This document shows positions 11,948 through 24,050 of a DNA stretch of 64,000 bases, one piece after another; within the stretch, counting starts at the first letter, position 1; the number at the start of each line of letters is the position of its first letter. The notes beneath the pieces are model-generated. The model did not search any database, was not told the DNA's origin, and saw nothing but the letters and a program-made list of their open reading frames with translations. Position numbers and translations under genes: made by a program. The DNA lies in assembly GCA_026545765.1 (NCBI GenBank), contig CM048841.1, forward strand, positions 105,745,542 to 105,809,541, read 5' to 3'. This DNA is from Plantago major. Lineage: Eukaryota; Streptophyta; Magnoliopsida; Lamiales; Plantaginaceae.

Positions 11948-13724
11948 CCTAGGATCGGACATATCCCGTGAAAGATAAATACAAAAAAGGACAAACTAGC
12001 TAATGGTCACGGTTATTAGTAAAATTTAAACATGAAAAACAGAGAATCATCAAGCTTTCTATATTCTATTATGAGATTAGAACAGAACGGTTACAAATCG
12101 AACGCCAAGAATGACAATTGTTACAGTATTAGTACTGAATTATTCAGCTACTAGTTGGTTAATTAAGATTATTTCTTGTTATACGTACCCAGCACCCTGC
12201 CTCAAGCATAATTTCACGTGATCTGCTTCTTAGGGAATTAACACCGCATCAACAACACTTATTAATCACCTTAATTGTGATTTGCTTGTTTTCGATCGTA
12301 TGTTAACATTTAGTGGTTTCACGTTCACGGTATGTCGGCATTTGTCTTGTTACACAATTTTATGTTTTATAAATGTGAAACGATCTTTAAGATCACTCTT
12401 TTATAATGTTCGAATTAGTACAACTCCAGTTGTGTATATATATTACTATGCTCGTAATATAATGAAAGAAGGTAAAGGTAAATCATGTAAAGAAAATTAC
12501 AAACATCGAAACAGATATAAAGGCTACACTTTCGGCCGTGCTATACTGTTTGTTATAGGTCAATGATATTAATTTAAGCAATCATCTACCAATTATAACA
12601 ACATAAAAAAGCACAAAGTTTGTAACCAAATTTGCCTAATCCCTATTGAAAGTGTGGTAGTAATCATAACACAAGAAAAAGGAAACAAAGCAATCGTAAC
12701 TTTCTTCAACCACCATTAGGTTTTGCTTAGAAAATGATTACCAAAATCCACAACTAATTAACTTTATCTAAAGGGGATAATTAAGATAAACTATATAAAT
12801 CCTATCCAAGGTTTGGTTTTGGTGCCACAATTTACTCATTCTAGCTTTTACTCGCATAAGTGTCATAGTACTTCGGATCTTTTGGCATGATTGATGGAGG
12901 CATGGAGCCAAACTCAAAAATTTGACATTTAGTTTTTGGCATAAATTTCTTCCTTTTCAACATAATTTAAAATATAAACTTGACAATGCCATTAAAAATA
13001 GAAATTATGAAATTCATACCCCATCCGTTCAAGACTATGCGTCACATTTGACTTCGGACCACGTAGGTTAATGTGCGGTTAAACATGACTTGTGCCGCAC
13101 ACATCACATTAGTATGATATTGTCCGTTTAAGCCAGAGCTCACCCGGATTTGTTTTTGTAATCAACCAAAAGTCCTCATATTATGTGAAGATGGTGCTCT
13201 ACTTATATACTAAGCGATGTGGGGTGTGACATATTACAATAAGCATGTTTGTGGTGTGATCAATTCTTGCTTTTCATCTACTTCTAGCCACAGTGTTGCA
13301 GACTTGCAGTATATCAATAATTTTCTATTTATAATAATACAGAATATCAAATAAATGAGATTTCGAGTTCGAGTCTTGTATGTAAAATATGCTGGGAGCG
13401 TCAAAATTTAAAAAGGATCAGACAATGCTCGGTTATAACAGCGAAGAGTAGTTGCAGTTTGCCTATGATAAGAGATGTTTATGCAATTGGTTTATTAGCC
13501 TCCAGAATGGACTATTTATTTACCTTTTCCCCCAGTTTCAAAAGACTCCACTAGTTCACTTTATAAGTAGCTTCCATGGCCCTTTGATTCAAAGATCTTT
13601 CCCAAACTCCCTAGCTACTTAGCTTACTCTATATCATACCAAATAAGGTCACAAACCACTTCTTATTCCGAACGCACAAACAAACCCAAACACACAAAAA
13701 TCACCTCCAATTCAACTAACTAGA
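11948..13724. other. Intergenic, includes upstream region of the HMA gene
   Basis: No coding gene is supported. About 13020-13260 has the look of a dispersed plant repeat (GTATGATATTGTCCG and a nearby GTGGGGTGTGACA) but I cannot find its ends. The last 200 bp hold a weak TATA-like TTATAAG at 13561-13567 and a C/A-rich leader before the ATG at 13725. Confidence 0.5.
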
Positions 13725-15229
13725 ATGAAAACCATAGACCTCTTTTGTGCCTCACCAGCTTCAACAGCCATATGCTCCAGCATGGACAGCCGAACCATAG
13801 TCCGCCACGGGACGAGGCCCCTAGACAAGCGCATTGTTCACCGCCTAGGCGAACACTGCAAAACCCGAACATACGTCCCACCTTGCTCCTCTCAACTCCC
13901 AACCGATCCAACCTGCCGTTCAAGAAAATCTACCACTACTTCCAACCAAACCGAGCCTTTACGCCGAAAAAGCTCGGCTGATGTAGAGGAAGTGACAAAA
14001 TCGCCAACTAATAAGTTCTTGTTGAGTGACAAACCGTACGTGGATTTCATTCTCAACAATGAACGTTCCATTGTTCCGAGCCAGGTCCGGACAAGGGAAG
14101 TGAGTGCTAAGGGTCCGGATTCGGATAGTTTTCGGCCTGATTTGAGGTCTTTGTCCAGTAAGGAGAAGAGCTTGGCTAGGAGATTGAGTGATCATTTGAT
14201 TGATGAGAAGACTAATACGCTAGTTAACAAGTCTAAGACTAATCAGGTTTCGTAATTTTTTGCTTAAATGTTGTTTTTTAAGTGATTAGATTTGTTGAAG
14301 GATTAATTTTGTTGATGAATAATGTACCTGCAGGTGGTTGAGTTGAGAGTGTCAATTCATTGCAAGGGTTGTGAAGGGAAACTGAGAAAGCATATTTCAA
14401 GAATGGAAGGTAAGTTTTTTTTTTTTTTTTTAAATATAATTTTATGATCAGCTCTAATAAACATTTAAAATTGTTTGAAATTAATTATGCCTTTTTCTCT
14501 CTTTCTATTTTCATATATTATCCAAGAAGTTTTAATGGAATGTCTTTAGATTTGTAGATAATTAGTCATGAATCATGATCCTCTTCAGTTTATTCTATAC
14601 TGATTATTTTGTGAAAAGAGAATCCTACATATATTGGTGTATGTAAACAAGTCGGTTTGAATCCTACCAACCATTGTTCATGTATTATTTTATGATCTTG
14701 TCAATTACAAGCTTTAATTAATCGCGATAATCAGAGTCTGTCAAGATGAATGCACTTCAAGTTGTGTTTCATGATGGGATTCATTATATTCATTAGATGC
14801 ACGATAGGGTGTAACCACTAAATTGGATCTTTTAGGACAATTTTTTACATGTTCGAATCAGTTTCTTATTCAAACACAAAGCAAGAAAAGGTTCAACTTG
14901 AACATGTTTCAACTTTAATCAAGAATCGAGATGAATAACTTGATGCAAAACTCCTTTTCTTTTTCTTTTCTTTAACAGGAGTAAAGTCATTCAGTATAGA
15001 TCTGGATACCAAGAAAGTGACAATTGTTGGGGAAGTGACGCCTCTAGGGGTACTCTCAAGCATTTCCAAGGTGAAGAATGCCCAATTTTGGCCTTCTCCA
15101 GCTTCGACCTCATCCTCCTCTTCTTCCTCGACCCCTAGGGCCAGTCTTGCCTCGACTCCAAGGGCTAGTCTTGCCTCAACCCCAAGGGTCAGTCTTACCT
15201 TGACCCCAAGAGTCAGCCTCGCGCGTTAA
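13725..15229 (+). CDS. HMA-domain protein, NaKR (SODIUM POTASSIUM ROOT DEFECTIVE)-like
   Basis: Three exons with consensus junctions: 13725-14246, 14334-14409, 14979-15229, giving 282 residues. The N-terminal 170 residues are basic, Ser/Thr-rich and mostly disordered. An HMA fold follows from about residue 175 (VVELRVSIHCKGCEGK, metal-binding pair Cys184 and Cys187) and ends in ISKVKNAQFWP. This order (N-terminal LFCASPAST, a long linker, C-terminal HMA domain, ISKVKNAQFW) is that of the NaKR family; Arabidopsis NaKR1 is a phloem metal-binding protein needed for Na/K balance, root growth and FT-dependent flowering. Function here is inferred from the family. The tail beyond the HMA domain is unusual: Ser-rich, then four TPRxSL repeats. 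No CaaX-type end is present, which separates it from isoprenylated HIPPs. Confidence 0.88.
15126..15226 (+). repeat. 24-bp coding tandem repeat (TPRxSL) x4
   Basis: In-frame repeats of about 24 bp encode STPRASLA-type units at the extreme C terminus of the HMA gene. Units differ by a few synonymous and conservative changes (A/V, S/T), so the repeat has aged while keeping frame. Confidence 0.85.
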
Positions 15230-17440
15230 GTTTTTTTTAGCAATTTTGGACATTTTCAAGCAGATGTTCTTACTAGTGAAGTTAACTATGGTTGTTGTTG
15301 GTTTGTAATAGAATTGAAGCAACTTTGTATTGCTCAGGTTGTGTAATGTGTTGAGTGTATTGTGGGATTTGTATATGGAGTGTTACATGTAACTAAAATG
15401 TACTGGGATACATACTACAATCCCTTTCCTTTAATTATACTAGTTGTTTCAATATTAGCCAGGTGTCTATTTGATGTTAACCTTTTTTCTCCCTTCAAAA
15501 TCTAATTCAAATTACCTGTCTCAAACTTCAGATTGTTCAATCAATATTATTAAATACTCTCTATGTCCAGTTTAACATTTATCACACGATCGAGTTTGCA
15601 TTTTGTGCAAAACTTTCACATCACGAGCTACTCTCAAATTATATTGAATTTTTGTTTTGGTTAGTCTCCAAACTAGTGCATTTCTTGTGAACCTGAACAA
15701 ACATACTGCATTACTAAAAGATTACCATTTCAGTTTAATCTTGAGTTGAGAAACATTTTGAAATGCTATTTTTGTTGAATTAGTAACGTATCCTGAAATC
15801 GAGCCTTTTAATATGTAAAGAATAAAAGTATTGTATTGTAGTAGTCTCGTATTCTGTGAGAATAATTATTGGGAATCGACAAACTCTAACCTTTATGTGA
15901 GTACCCATTTTTGTTTCTTTCAAATTGAAAAGAGAAAAAAAGGCCTGCAAGTTTGGGTTGCCATGTTTCAGTGTCTGTTCAACAATCGCGATACTTTTTC
16001 AGATCGATCTGCTTCCTTCATTCCATATGGTACTTGTCATCTCGAAAGTGTACATTCGTAACATGGATTCGATCTAATCAATAATTTTGTTTGAATTATT
16101 GCTTCAATTACGAATTAATTTGAAAGTAAATGATAATGTTTTTGATTAATTCGTTGTTGAATTAAGCTTGTTGCCCCAACATTGAAGAAATAGTACATCT
16201 TTTCAACATAGAATGTCCAAATTAGAAAGTAGTAAAACTTTGGGGAAAAGAATTGATTAAGAAACAAAACAATTTTTTTTGTTGTTGATCCTGGTACAAC
16301 ATTGTTAAATGTGTGGTTAGGATTGATTATTGATAAATATGAAGAGACAATCATACAAATAGACGAGGACAACGCCAAGTGCCTATATAAATGAGCTTAC
16401 ATCAGTGACAGCGACTTCAAACCATTTTGTCATTGAATTATCTTAAATAATTAACTTGTCTTCATTTATGTGTTGTCCATTTATTATTAACGAAACACCT
16501 AAATTGAGAGGTCCAATGTAAAACCTTGAGCAACCTCTCTTGAATGGTCAAGTGAAGGGGGGTATACATCGGATTCATAAGAACCAATTTATCCCATTTT
16601 TTACCGATTCGAACCCAACCAATTCACAATCCAATCCAATCCAATCTGAATTTCTGATCGGATTGATTTCGAACACCCTGGGACGGGCCGAGTCAAGTCA
16701 CCCGAACTAATTCATTTTAGACAAACCGATTAAAGAGTCCAAACGGTATATAAATAGTTGATACATAGATCATATAGTGAGTTTCTAAAACGTTTAGATT
16801 CTGAAAATTATTCTAGTGAGTTGGCCTTTTACGTGGACAACCGCCGGTAACAAGTGGCATGAGGACTGCATGCGAGTGATCACAGCAATGAACCGGCAAA
16901 GATTAGGTGAAGAAACGGACATGACGAACAGGCTTCATCTCTTTGCACTAGTCACTAGTGTTTTGGATATACATATGTCCAAACAAAAAAGAAAGAAAAA
17001 GAAGTGGTCTACACTACACTATACACACTACAATCATACTGTCTATAGTCCAGTCCCGATCTTTATAACTTCCTTTTAAGTAGCCTCAATAGACTTTTCT
17101 TCTACATTTCTGGATCCTAGCTTTTTTGGCCTTCAATAGAAGCCTGATTTCTATGCTATGTCATTCTCAAGGGCATACTTAGAATAAATATCTTTTACCA
17201 GGTGCTTCAACATTAGATAAATAGGTTTATATAAATTGCTAATATAACTAAATCTACCATTCAATCTCATTGTGAGAATATAACTATAATCGCTCGGCAA
17301 CTGACCATTTAAGATGAAGTTGTTATAGTTAAGACTAATAAGAGCACATATATATTAGGTAGAAACTAAACGGTTAAGTTGAGTTTTGTGATATTAATAT
17401 ACTGTAGTGAACCAATGTTATAAGTAGAGAGAAGCCAGTA
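15230..17440. other. 3' flank of the HMA gene and intergenic spacer
   Basis: The first about 200 bp are a T-rich 3' UTR candidate. The rest is AT-rich, with a short CCAAT repeat near 16630-16645 and no gene that I can support. Frames at 15831 and 16816 have no recognisable content. Confidence 0.5.
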
Positions 17441-19800
17441 ACAAATTTGTTTCCTAGGCTTACTAATACGTTAAATCAAGGAGTAAGTATACTATAAGGT
17501 AAGACTTTCCTATAGATTAGAAAAATCTCGTTTTCTTGTAAAACCGGTCAAAAGCCAGACGTGCAGTTTTTGAGTAATCGGACCGGACCGGTTTGTCTAT
17601 ATAAGGATCAAATGATGCTGGAAAAAAACAAAAAACAGAAACACAAAAACACACACACACACACAAACGTGCTACTACGTGTTTCTCTCTGAAATTCATC
17701 GTTCAATCGCTTTTCTACTCTCGGATCTGTCGGATATTACACGTTTCCACTCGATTTCAGCTTACTAGCTTCTATATATGGAGATGAATCAGGTAAAAAC
17801 CACCACATTTTTGTATGTTTTTGTGCGTGTTTGCGTGTTTTGTGCATTTTTTTGTGTGTGTTTCATGATTTTCAATTTAGTTTTCATGATTTGTTATTTA
17901 AAACTTTCAGATCCAGTTGCTAAGATATTCAAAACTTCAAATCCAGAACGAAGGAAAAGCTAGCTCACGATCCGAAATCATTCTAAAATATGTTCGATTG
18001 AAAAATATATCGATCCGAAGAACCAGACATACCTTACTGTTTTAACAACCATTGTTATGGTTTTTAGCTTGTGTTGCATTTTTCTGCTTTATTATAGTTT
18101 TAAGATGCATTTTGATATTTTTATGAATCAATGTTATAGTTTTAAGCATCAATCTTATTGTATTCAGCTTGTGTATGTATGTTTCATGAATTTCAATTCA
18201 GTTTTTATGATTTGATGTTTAAAACTTTCAGATCCAGTTGCTATAATGTTCAAATCCACAAATCCAGAACGATGAAGAAGCTAGCTCGTCAGATCTGGAA
18301 ATCATTCCCGAGAATATGTTCAGCTCTGAAAATATATCAGATCTGAACAAAAAATTCGTACATACCTTACTGTTTTAACAATCATTGTTATAGTTTTTAG
18401 CTTGTGTTGCATGTTTCTGCTTTGTTATAGTTTTAAGATGCATTGTTATATATTTAAGAGTCAATGTTATAGTTTCAAGCATCAATATTACTGTTTTTAG
18501 CTTGTGTTGCATGTTTCTGCTTATTATAGTTTTAAGAGGCATTATTATAGTTTTAAGAGACACTGTTATGGTTTTAAGAATCAATGTTACTGTTTTTAAC
18601 TTGTGTTGCATGTTTTTATCTTGTTATAATTTTAAGAGGCACTGATATAGTTTTAAAAGACATTATTATTATTTTAAGTATCAATGTTATTATTTTTACC
18701 TTGTGTGGTGTTTTTATGCTTTGTTTACTGATTTTAGATTGTGTTGCATTTTTTTGTTTTGTTATAATTTTAAGAGGCATTGTTATAGTTTTAAAAAACA
18801 CCTTTATTGTTTTAAGCATCAATGTTACTGTTTTTAGCTTGCGTTGCATGTTTCCACTTTGTTATAGTTATAAGAGGCATTGTTATCGTTTTAAGAGACA
18901 TCGTTATAGTTTTAAGTATTAATGTTATTGTTTTTAGCTTGTGTTGCATATTCCTGATTTGTTATAGTTTTAAAAGGCATTGTTATAGTTTTAAAAGGCA
19001 CTGTTATTGTTTTAAGAATCAATGTTACTGTTTTTTTAGCTTTTGTTGCATGTTTCTACTCTGTTATTGTTTTAAGCACGAATGCGATAGTTTTAATAAG
19101 AGTCGTTATGGTTTTAACCCAGTCAGTGAATGTTTTAAGCAGGTACTGATGATAACATCGAGTTTGATGATAGGTCTCTCAAAGGTGTTACTGCAGTATT
19201 GAAGCAACAAAATGCATGAAGTCAAAGTTCACCAATAGGAAGTCGAAGTTCACCAATTCAGTTTGCATTTGCATAAAAAAAAAACGCCGAATGAACGTTT
19301 ATTGTAATTTTTTTCTTATGAGAATAGATGTTTTAAACCTTTGGATGACTGAATGTTTCAATAGTGTAATAACTGAATGTTGCAAGTAGCTTATTTTAAA
19401 CTTGTTTATTGTTGTTTTAATGGCATACGTGAAACTTGTAGACTTGTTTAATGGTGGTTTAATGATATTAGAGTGTCACTTAAAACTATAACAAGCCATC
19501 TTAAAACTATTATGTAGCTCCTTAAAACCATCACACCATATCTTAAAAAAATAACAAAAGAGGTTAAAACATAATTGAAACATACAATACTGACGTATTA
19601 AAACCATCACATCATCTCTTAAAACATTAACAAAATACGTTAAAACTATAACTGTAAATTTCAATGCTAGCAACTTAAAACTATAACATAATCCATTAAA
19701 AGCATAATTAAAAATGTGTGTCTCTGCGGTTTTTTAAGAAACTCGGCCGATCAGACCGTTAAAACCCAAAAACCGCAAAAAACCCCAAAAATCTTTGACT
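17441..19800 (+). repeat. GTTTTAAG minisatellite array with promoter-like head (possible MULE relic)
   Basis: The head (about 17520-17790) has GGACCGGACCGG, a TATA box (TCTATATAAGG, about 17597), a CA-rich leader and a mini-exon ATGGAGATGAATCAG ending at a GT donor (about 17792). From about 18050 to 19160 the DNA is an array of 25-28-bp units of the form TGTTATAGTTTTAAG, organised into superunits of about 100 bp that each end in TTGTGTTGCATGTTTCTGC (seen near 18402, 18501, 18600, 18838, 18939, 19039). At 19475-19700 the same motif occurs inverted (CTTAAAAC). Outer ends share weak inverted similarity (AAGGTAAGA; GTTTTTGRG...CGG). It may be a non-autonomous Mutator-like element, but no clean TIR or target duplication was found. 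Confidence 0.45.
17855..18450 (+). repeat. Direct duplication of about 280-320 bp
   Basis: Two copies (about 17855-18115 and 18178-18445) share ordered blocks: TTTCATGA..TTTCAATT, TTAAAACTTTCAGATCCAGT, AAATCCAGAACGA, AGCTAGCTC, and CATACCTTACTGTTTTAACA. Each leads into the GTTTTAAG array, so this is a larger duplication that includes the array start. Confidence 0.8.
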
Positions 19801-20414
19801 TTCCTATATTTTAAAAAAATCTTACCTTTTCCAAAACTTTGGCTAAATCAAGTTTTAAATTTGCTTATAACCAAAGGCAAAAACCACTAGTAAACACGCA
19901 GTGAAGTATAAAGTTGTACCGAATGTCGTTCTCAAATGATTCGACTAGGCTTAGTTCAAAAGCAAGTTCAGGTAGTCGACATGAAAGCAAGAAAGATTGG
20001 TTTTTGGTTTTCAAAGCAAAAGTTCTTTTCAACTCGAAGAGAAAACTCGACAGCTTAACACACTAAAATCCCCCTAGATGCATCCAAACAAAAAACGACA
20101 AACCATCTCTTTCAGAGGAAACATGGGTCGGTGATAAGTTCAAGTTCAAGCTAGCTAAGGGATACTAGTAGAACCGACATTTTAAAGAGAAATCATTTTC
20201 AATGAATATGGTGGAGTCCTCAATTCTACTAATTCAAGTGTCTACGAATATAATGAGTTTTGCAATTCGAATTCAACCACAGGGGTGGGGTGCAAATTCT
20301 CCTAGAAGATTTTGGTGTTGGCATTCGGTCACACCCCCCCCCCCCCCCCCCATATAACATCGTAGATTAATCCGCAAAGATTAAACCCACAATGACATTT
20401 TGCATCTACGAACA
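19801..20414. other. Unassigned repeat-like flank of the Copia element
   Basis: Non-coding. It contains an 18-base C run at 20334-20351. Its continuation to the right of the Copia element is 36063-36711. No gene seen. Confidence 0.5.
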
Positions 20415-20419
20415 TAAAT

Positions 20420-22050
20420 TGTTAGGAAATTTGTTAGATATTTTGTTAGAAATATCTGTTTAGATTTTGATCAGCAACATGATGACTTATCTTAGTCTCA
20501 GAAAGGTGATTAGTACTCTTGGTTCACTTGAACATTGTAAAAGAGAAAACCCACTAAGTATGATAGTCTAGCTAATCTTGTATAGGATGTTAGGTCTCAA
20601 AATGTAATTTTTATTTTATGAAGAGAAGACCAAGAAGAAGACATCCAAGCGGAACAAGTTCAACGACATTGAAGATTTGAAGAAACTGCACAAGATTACT
20701 GAAATAGTTTTACAGATACCTTGGTCAGATATCTTGAAGACACGAATAGTCTTAAACAAGCTGTGTCACAAGAGATATCTGAGAACTGGAAGGTTTTCTG
20801 AAAACCAGGAAAGTGCCCACAGATATCTACTCTCAGATACCTTGAGCCTTAACCACATTTCTGAAAAAGAAATATATTGCAACAAAGTTGTTTCAATAAA
20901 GTGGTATCTGAAGATTGAAGATAAGGACGTGCAAAGAATCAGATAATACTAGTCTCTGATACTGAGCATAGTTCCGTTGGCACTACAGGACAAAAAGTAC
21001 AGTACAATGCATTTAATGCACGGACAGAGATGTCTGAATAAAAGCAACGGTACTTTCTGAAGAAGAAGACAAACCTGCTGCAGTACTATACACAGATATC
21101 AATAGTTTGAATTTGATTTAAACCTAACGGATACTATTCAACGGCATTCAAATTCATCTATAAATATCAACACTTAGACTACTTGAGAAGGCACCTTGAA
21201 CTCCATAAACACGCTGAACAACATATTCTCTCAAGCAAACTACTTATCCCAAAGCTTTCTGTTGCGACCAAAGCTCCTGATCTTAAGTAGCACTAAAGTT
21301 CTAAGTGTCCTGATCCTAAACAAGCACTGCTATCTGTGAAAGAGTTGAATTGAAAGATCAAGTATTTGAGATTCATTCTCTTGAACATTTATCTAAGACT
21401 TGGGTCAGTAAAAAGAACAAGATACCATACATTGAAAAGTGTATTAAGTATACTTGATTCACAGAGCTATCTGATTAACTGAAAAGTTATTAAAGAAGCT
21501 CATCTGACAACTCAAACCAAAACCAACACCATCACTGGCGTGGAGTACAGGAAGTACTTAGCTTGGGAAGCTAGGGAATAACTCCAAGGTTATTGAGCAC
21601 ATGAAGTACTTAGCTTGGGAAGCTAGGGAATAGCTCAAAAAGGTTTCTGAGTACAGGAAGTACTTGGCTGTGAAAGCCGGGGAACAACTCAGGGGGAACA
21701 TTTGGTTGGGAACCATTTGTTTAAGGAATCTTAGAATAGGATTTTTGTAAGGTGACCTCAATTATCTATTCTAGTGAATTCTAGGTCTTTGGAAGACCGA
21801 AGTGGATTAGTTGGAGGATTACGCCACCTCCAGATACCACTATACTTGCTGTGTTATTTACTTCTCTGTACTTACATTTCAGCAACACACACACACACTT
21901 TACCTGTTTCTGCACTTATCTACCTTAAGTCTTCCGCGCTCTGAATCTAAGTATCAGATATCTACACAGATATCTGAGAAATAGTTTTTATCGACAAAAG
22001 TTTTATAAGACTATTCACCCCCCCTCTAGTCTGAGATAACTTTGTCCATT
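20420..22050 (+). repeat. Copia 5' LTR
   Basis: Begins TGTTAGGAAATTTG and matches 34434-36057 along its length. Similarity is clear up to CCCTCTAGTCT (22032) and weaker to about 22050. A canonical primer-binding site (TGGTATCAGAGC) is not seen after it; the LTR end and leader look rearranged. Confidence 0.88.
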
Positions 22051-22088
22051 TACGAGGACTATTTAATTTGTGTGTTAAGTGTGCAGGA

Positions 22089-24050
22089 ATGTCTCTGAGT
22101 GATGCACCCGTTCTCAAACCAGAGAACTACGAGAAATGGAAAAATAACATGATGCTCCACCTTGAAGCCATAAGTGACGAAATGATCGAAGTAATAAAAA
22201 ATGGCCCAATAGTCATTCAACAACTTAAACAAGTCATGGAGGTTTCTAATGGTAGAGACAGAGATCAAAGCGAAGGATTTTCACAAACTGATGCGTCAAC
22301 AAGTGGGAGATCTACTAGTCAAGTTATTTACGAACCAAAGCCCAGAGAACTCTAGACATCGGAAGATGCCAAGAGAAATCGTCTGGATGGTCAAGCTCGT
22401 AATATCATCATCAGATCTACACCTGAGCACATACAGTGTAAACTGTGGGGTGCTAAAACGGCGAAAGTTGCCTGGCAACTGATTGAAGAAATCTGTCTTG
22501 GGCCGAGAAAACCAAAGAAAACAAGTTCGAAGTTCTCAAGTTGAAATTTCAAAATTTCAAACAAGGACCCACTGAAACTCTGGAAGAACTTGATTTCAGA
22601 TTTACCACTCTCATGAGTGATATTTCAACACTTGGGGAAAGCAACAAATACTCTCAGTCAGAAAAGATTAAGACTATTGTCAGAAGTCTTAACCACAACT
22701 GGGAGCATACTAAATTCTTTTATTTTAATCAAGGTATGCCAAATATCACTCCAGTGGAACTCTTCTCACATCTTGCTACGGTTGATTATGAGACAACACA
22801 AAGAGAACAAACAACTGAAAAGTTGCAGAATATTGCTCTAGTTTCTCAAGGAACTTCTGAAAAGAAGAAAAACAAGGAAGAGACTGAGGATGCTCTTGCT
22901 GCAAAGCAAATGAGCAAATATGTCAGTCGAGAAATTGAGAGAAGAAAAGCCAAAGAGAAGCTGAAAAAGCATCTAGGCTCAAACTATCACCAGTACAAAA
23001 ATATGCAAAGCTCGCTGAACAAGCCAGCTCAGAAAGCATCATGTACTGAGGAAGTAGAAATTGGAAACGATATCTGCTTCTATTGTCAGAAACCTGGTCA
23101 CTTCAAGAAGGATTGTCCTGCCTTCAACAAACTAAGGACAGGTGACAAGAAAGATAGAAGAATCTTCAGAAGAATCCAGAAAGCTTTATTAACTGAGGAA
23201 AGAAAGAAAATCCAAACTCAACTGGATGCTCTAGACTATGAGACAAATTCTGAAGATGACAATTCAGATGACTCAATCTTACCATCACCAGAATTATGTG
23301 GAGTTACTCATGATATAATCGACTTCGGCCTCAAGAAGAATGAAATGTGTGGAGTTGCTGAGATTGACGGTCCAGACATCTCTAACATAGAAATCTGTCT
23401 TATGGCTGATGAGGTAACACATACTTCTTGTTATACTTATGAAAGTGATGAAGAAGAAATAAAAGATCTAGAAAATCTCAGGAAAGATCTTGACATCAAT
23501 GAAAGAGAATTTCTAATGATCCGAGCTAGAGCCGAAAATCTTGAAGAAGAAAAGAATTCTCTTGCAAAGGAAAATTCTCAATTAGTTAAGATATCTGAGA
23601 AAAAGGATGCTGAAAATGCATTTCTCAAAGCTCAGATATCTAAGACTAAAAAGTCACATAAAGAAGCAATGGCTGAATTACGAAAGAAATATAAAGATCT
23701 TCTTTCTCAGAACAAGGAACTCAAAAAGAAAGAATTATCTTTTCAATCTTATGCCAAAGCTAGTGACACTCTTACTGAAGTACAATCTTACTTAAAAGAT
23801 CCTTCAGAAAAGAAAGGACTTGGGCTGAATACACAGACATATTGTTCTATCATCTGAATAAGAGTGAAGAAAGAAGAACATTTGTAAGTACTCAGCAAGA
23901 TGGTTCCCATGCAATCTATAGTATCGGTCAGAAGACGAAGATTGTTGACAAAGGAAAGGCAGTTGCGACTAAACCTTTGTGGGAAAAACAAGTCAAAAAT
24001 AAAACTGATGGGCACGTCTCTGAAAAGAAACACAACAGAAAAGTGTAAAC
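22089..24050 (+). pseudogene. Copia gag, broken
   Basis: ATG at 22089 opens a UBN2-type gag frame (KPENYEKWKNNMMLHL). A zinc knuckle C-x2-C-x4-H-x4-C lies at 23074-23116 (CFYCQKPGHFKKDC), followed by a long Glu/Lys-rich predicted coiled coil (about 23460-23760). Frame changes occur near 22355, 22500 and 23850. Gag proteins of this group form the particle and bind RNA; the extended coiled coil is typical of Sireviruses. Confidence 0.8.

Noticed and set aside
12282..12566. 94-codon frame between the LINE and the HMA gene
   Set aside because: AT-rich spacer composition, no motifs and no promoter-like context.
18584..19202. Overlapping frames in the GTTTTAAG array, some over 110 codons
   Set aside because: They are by-products of the repeat; translations only mirror the unit periodicity.
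20677..20946. 89-codon frame present in both Copia LTRs (also 34692-34961)
   Set aside because: Located in LTR sequence and conserved only because the LTRs are copies; no known LTR protein matches.
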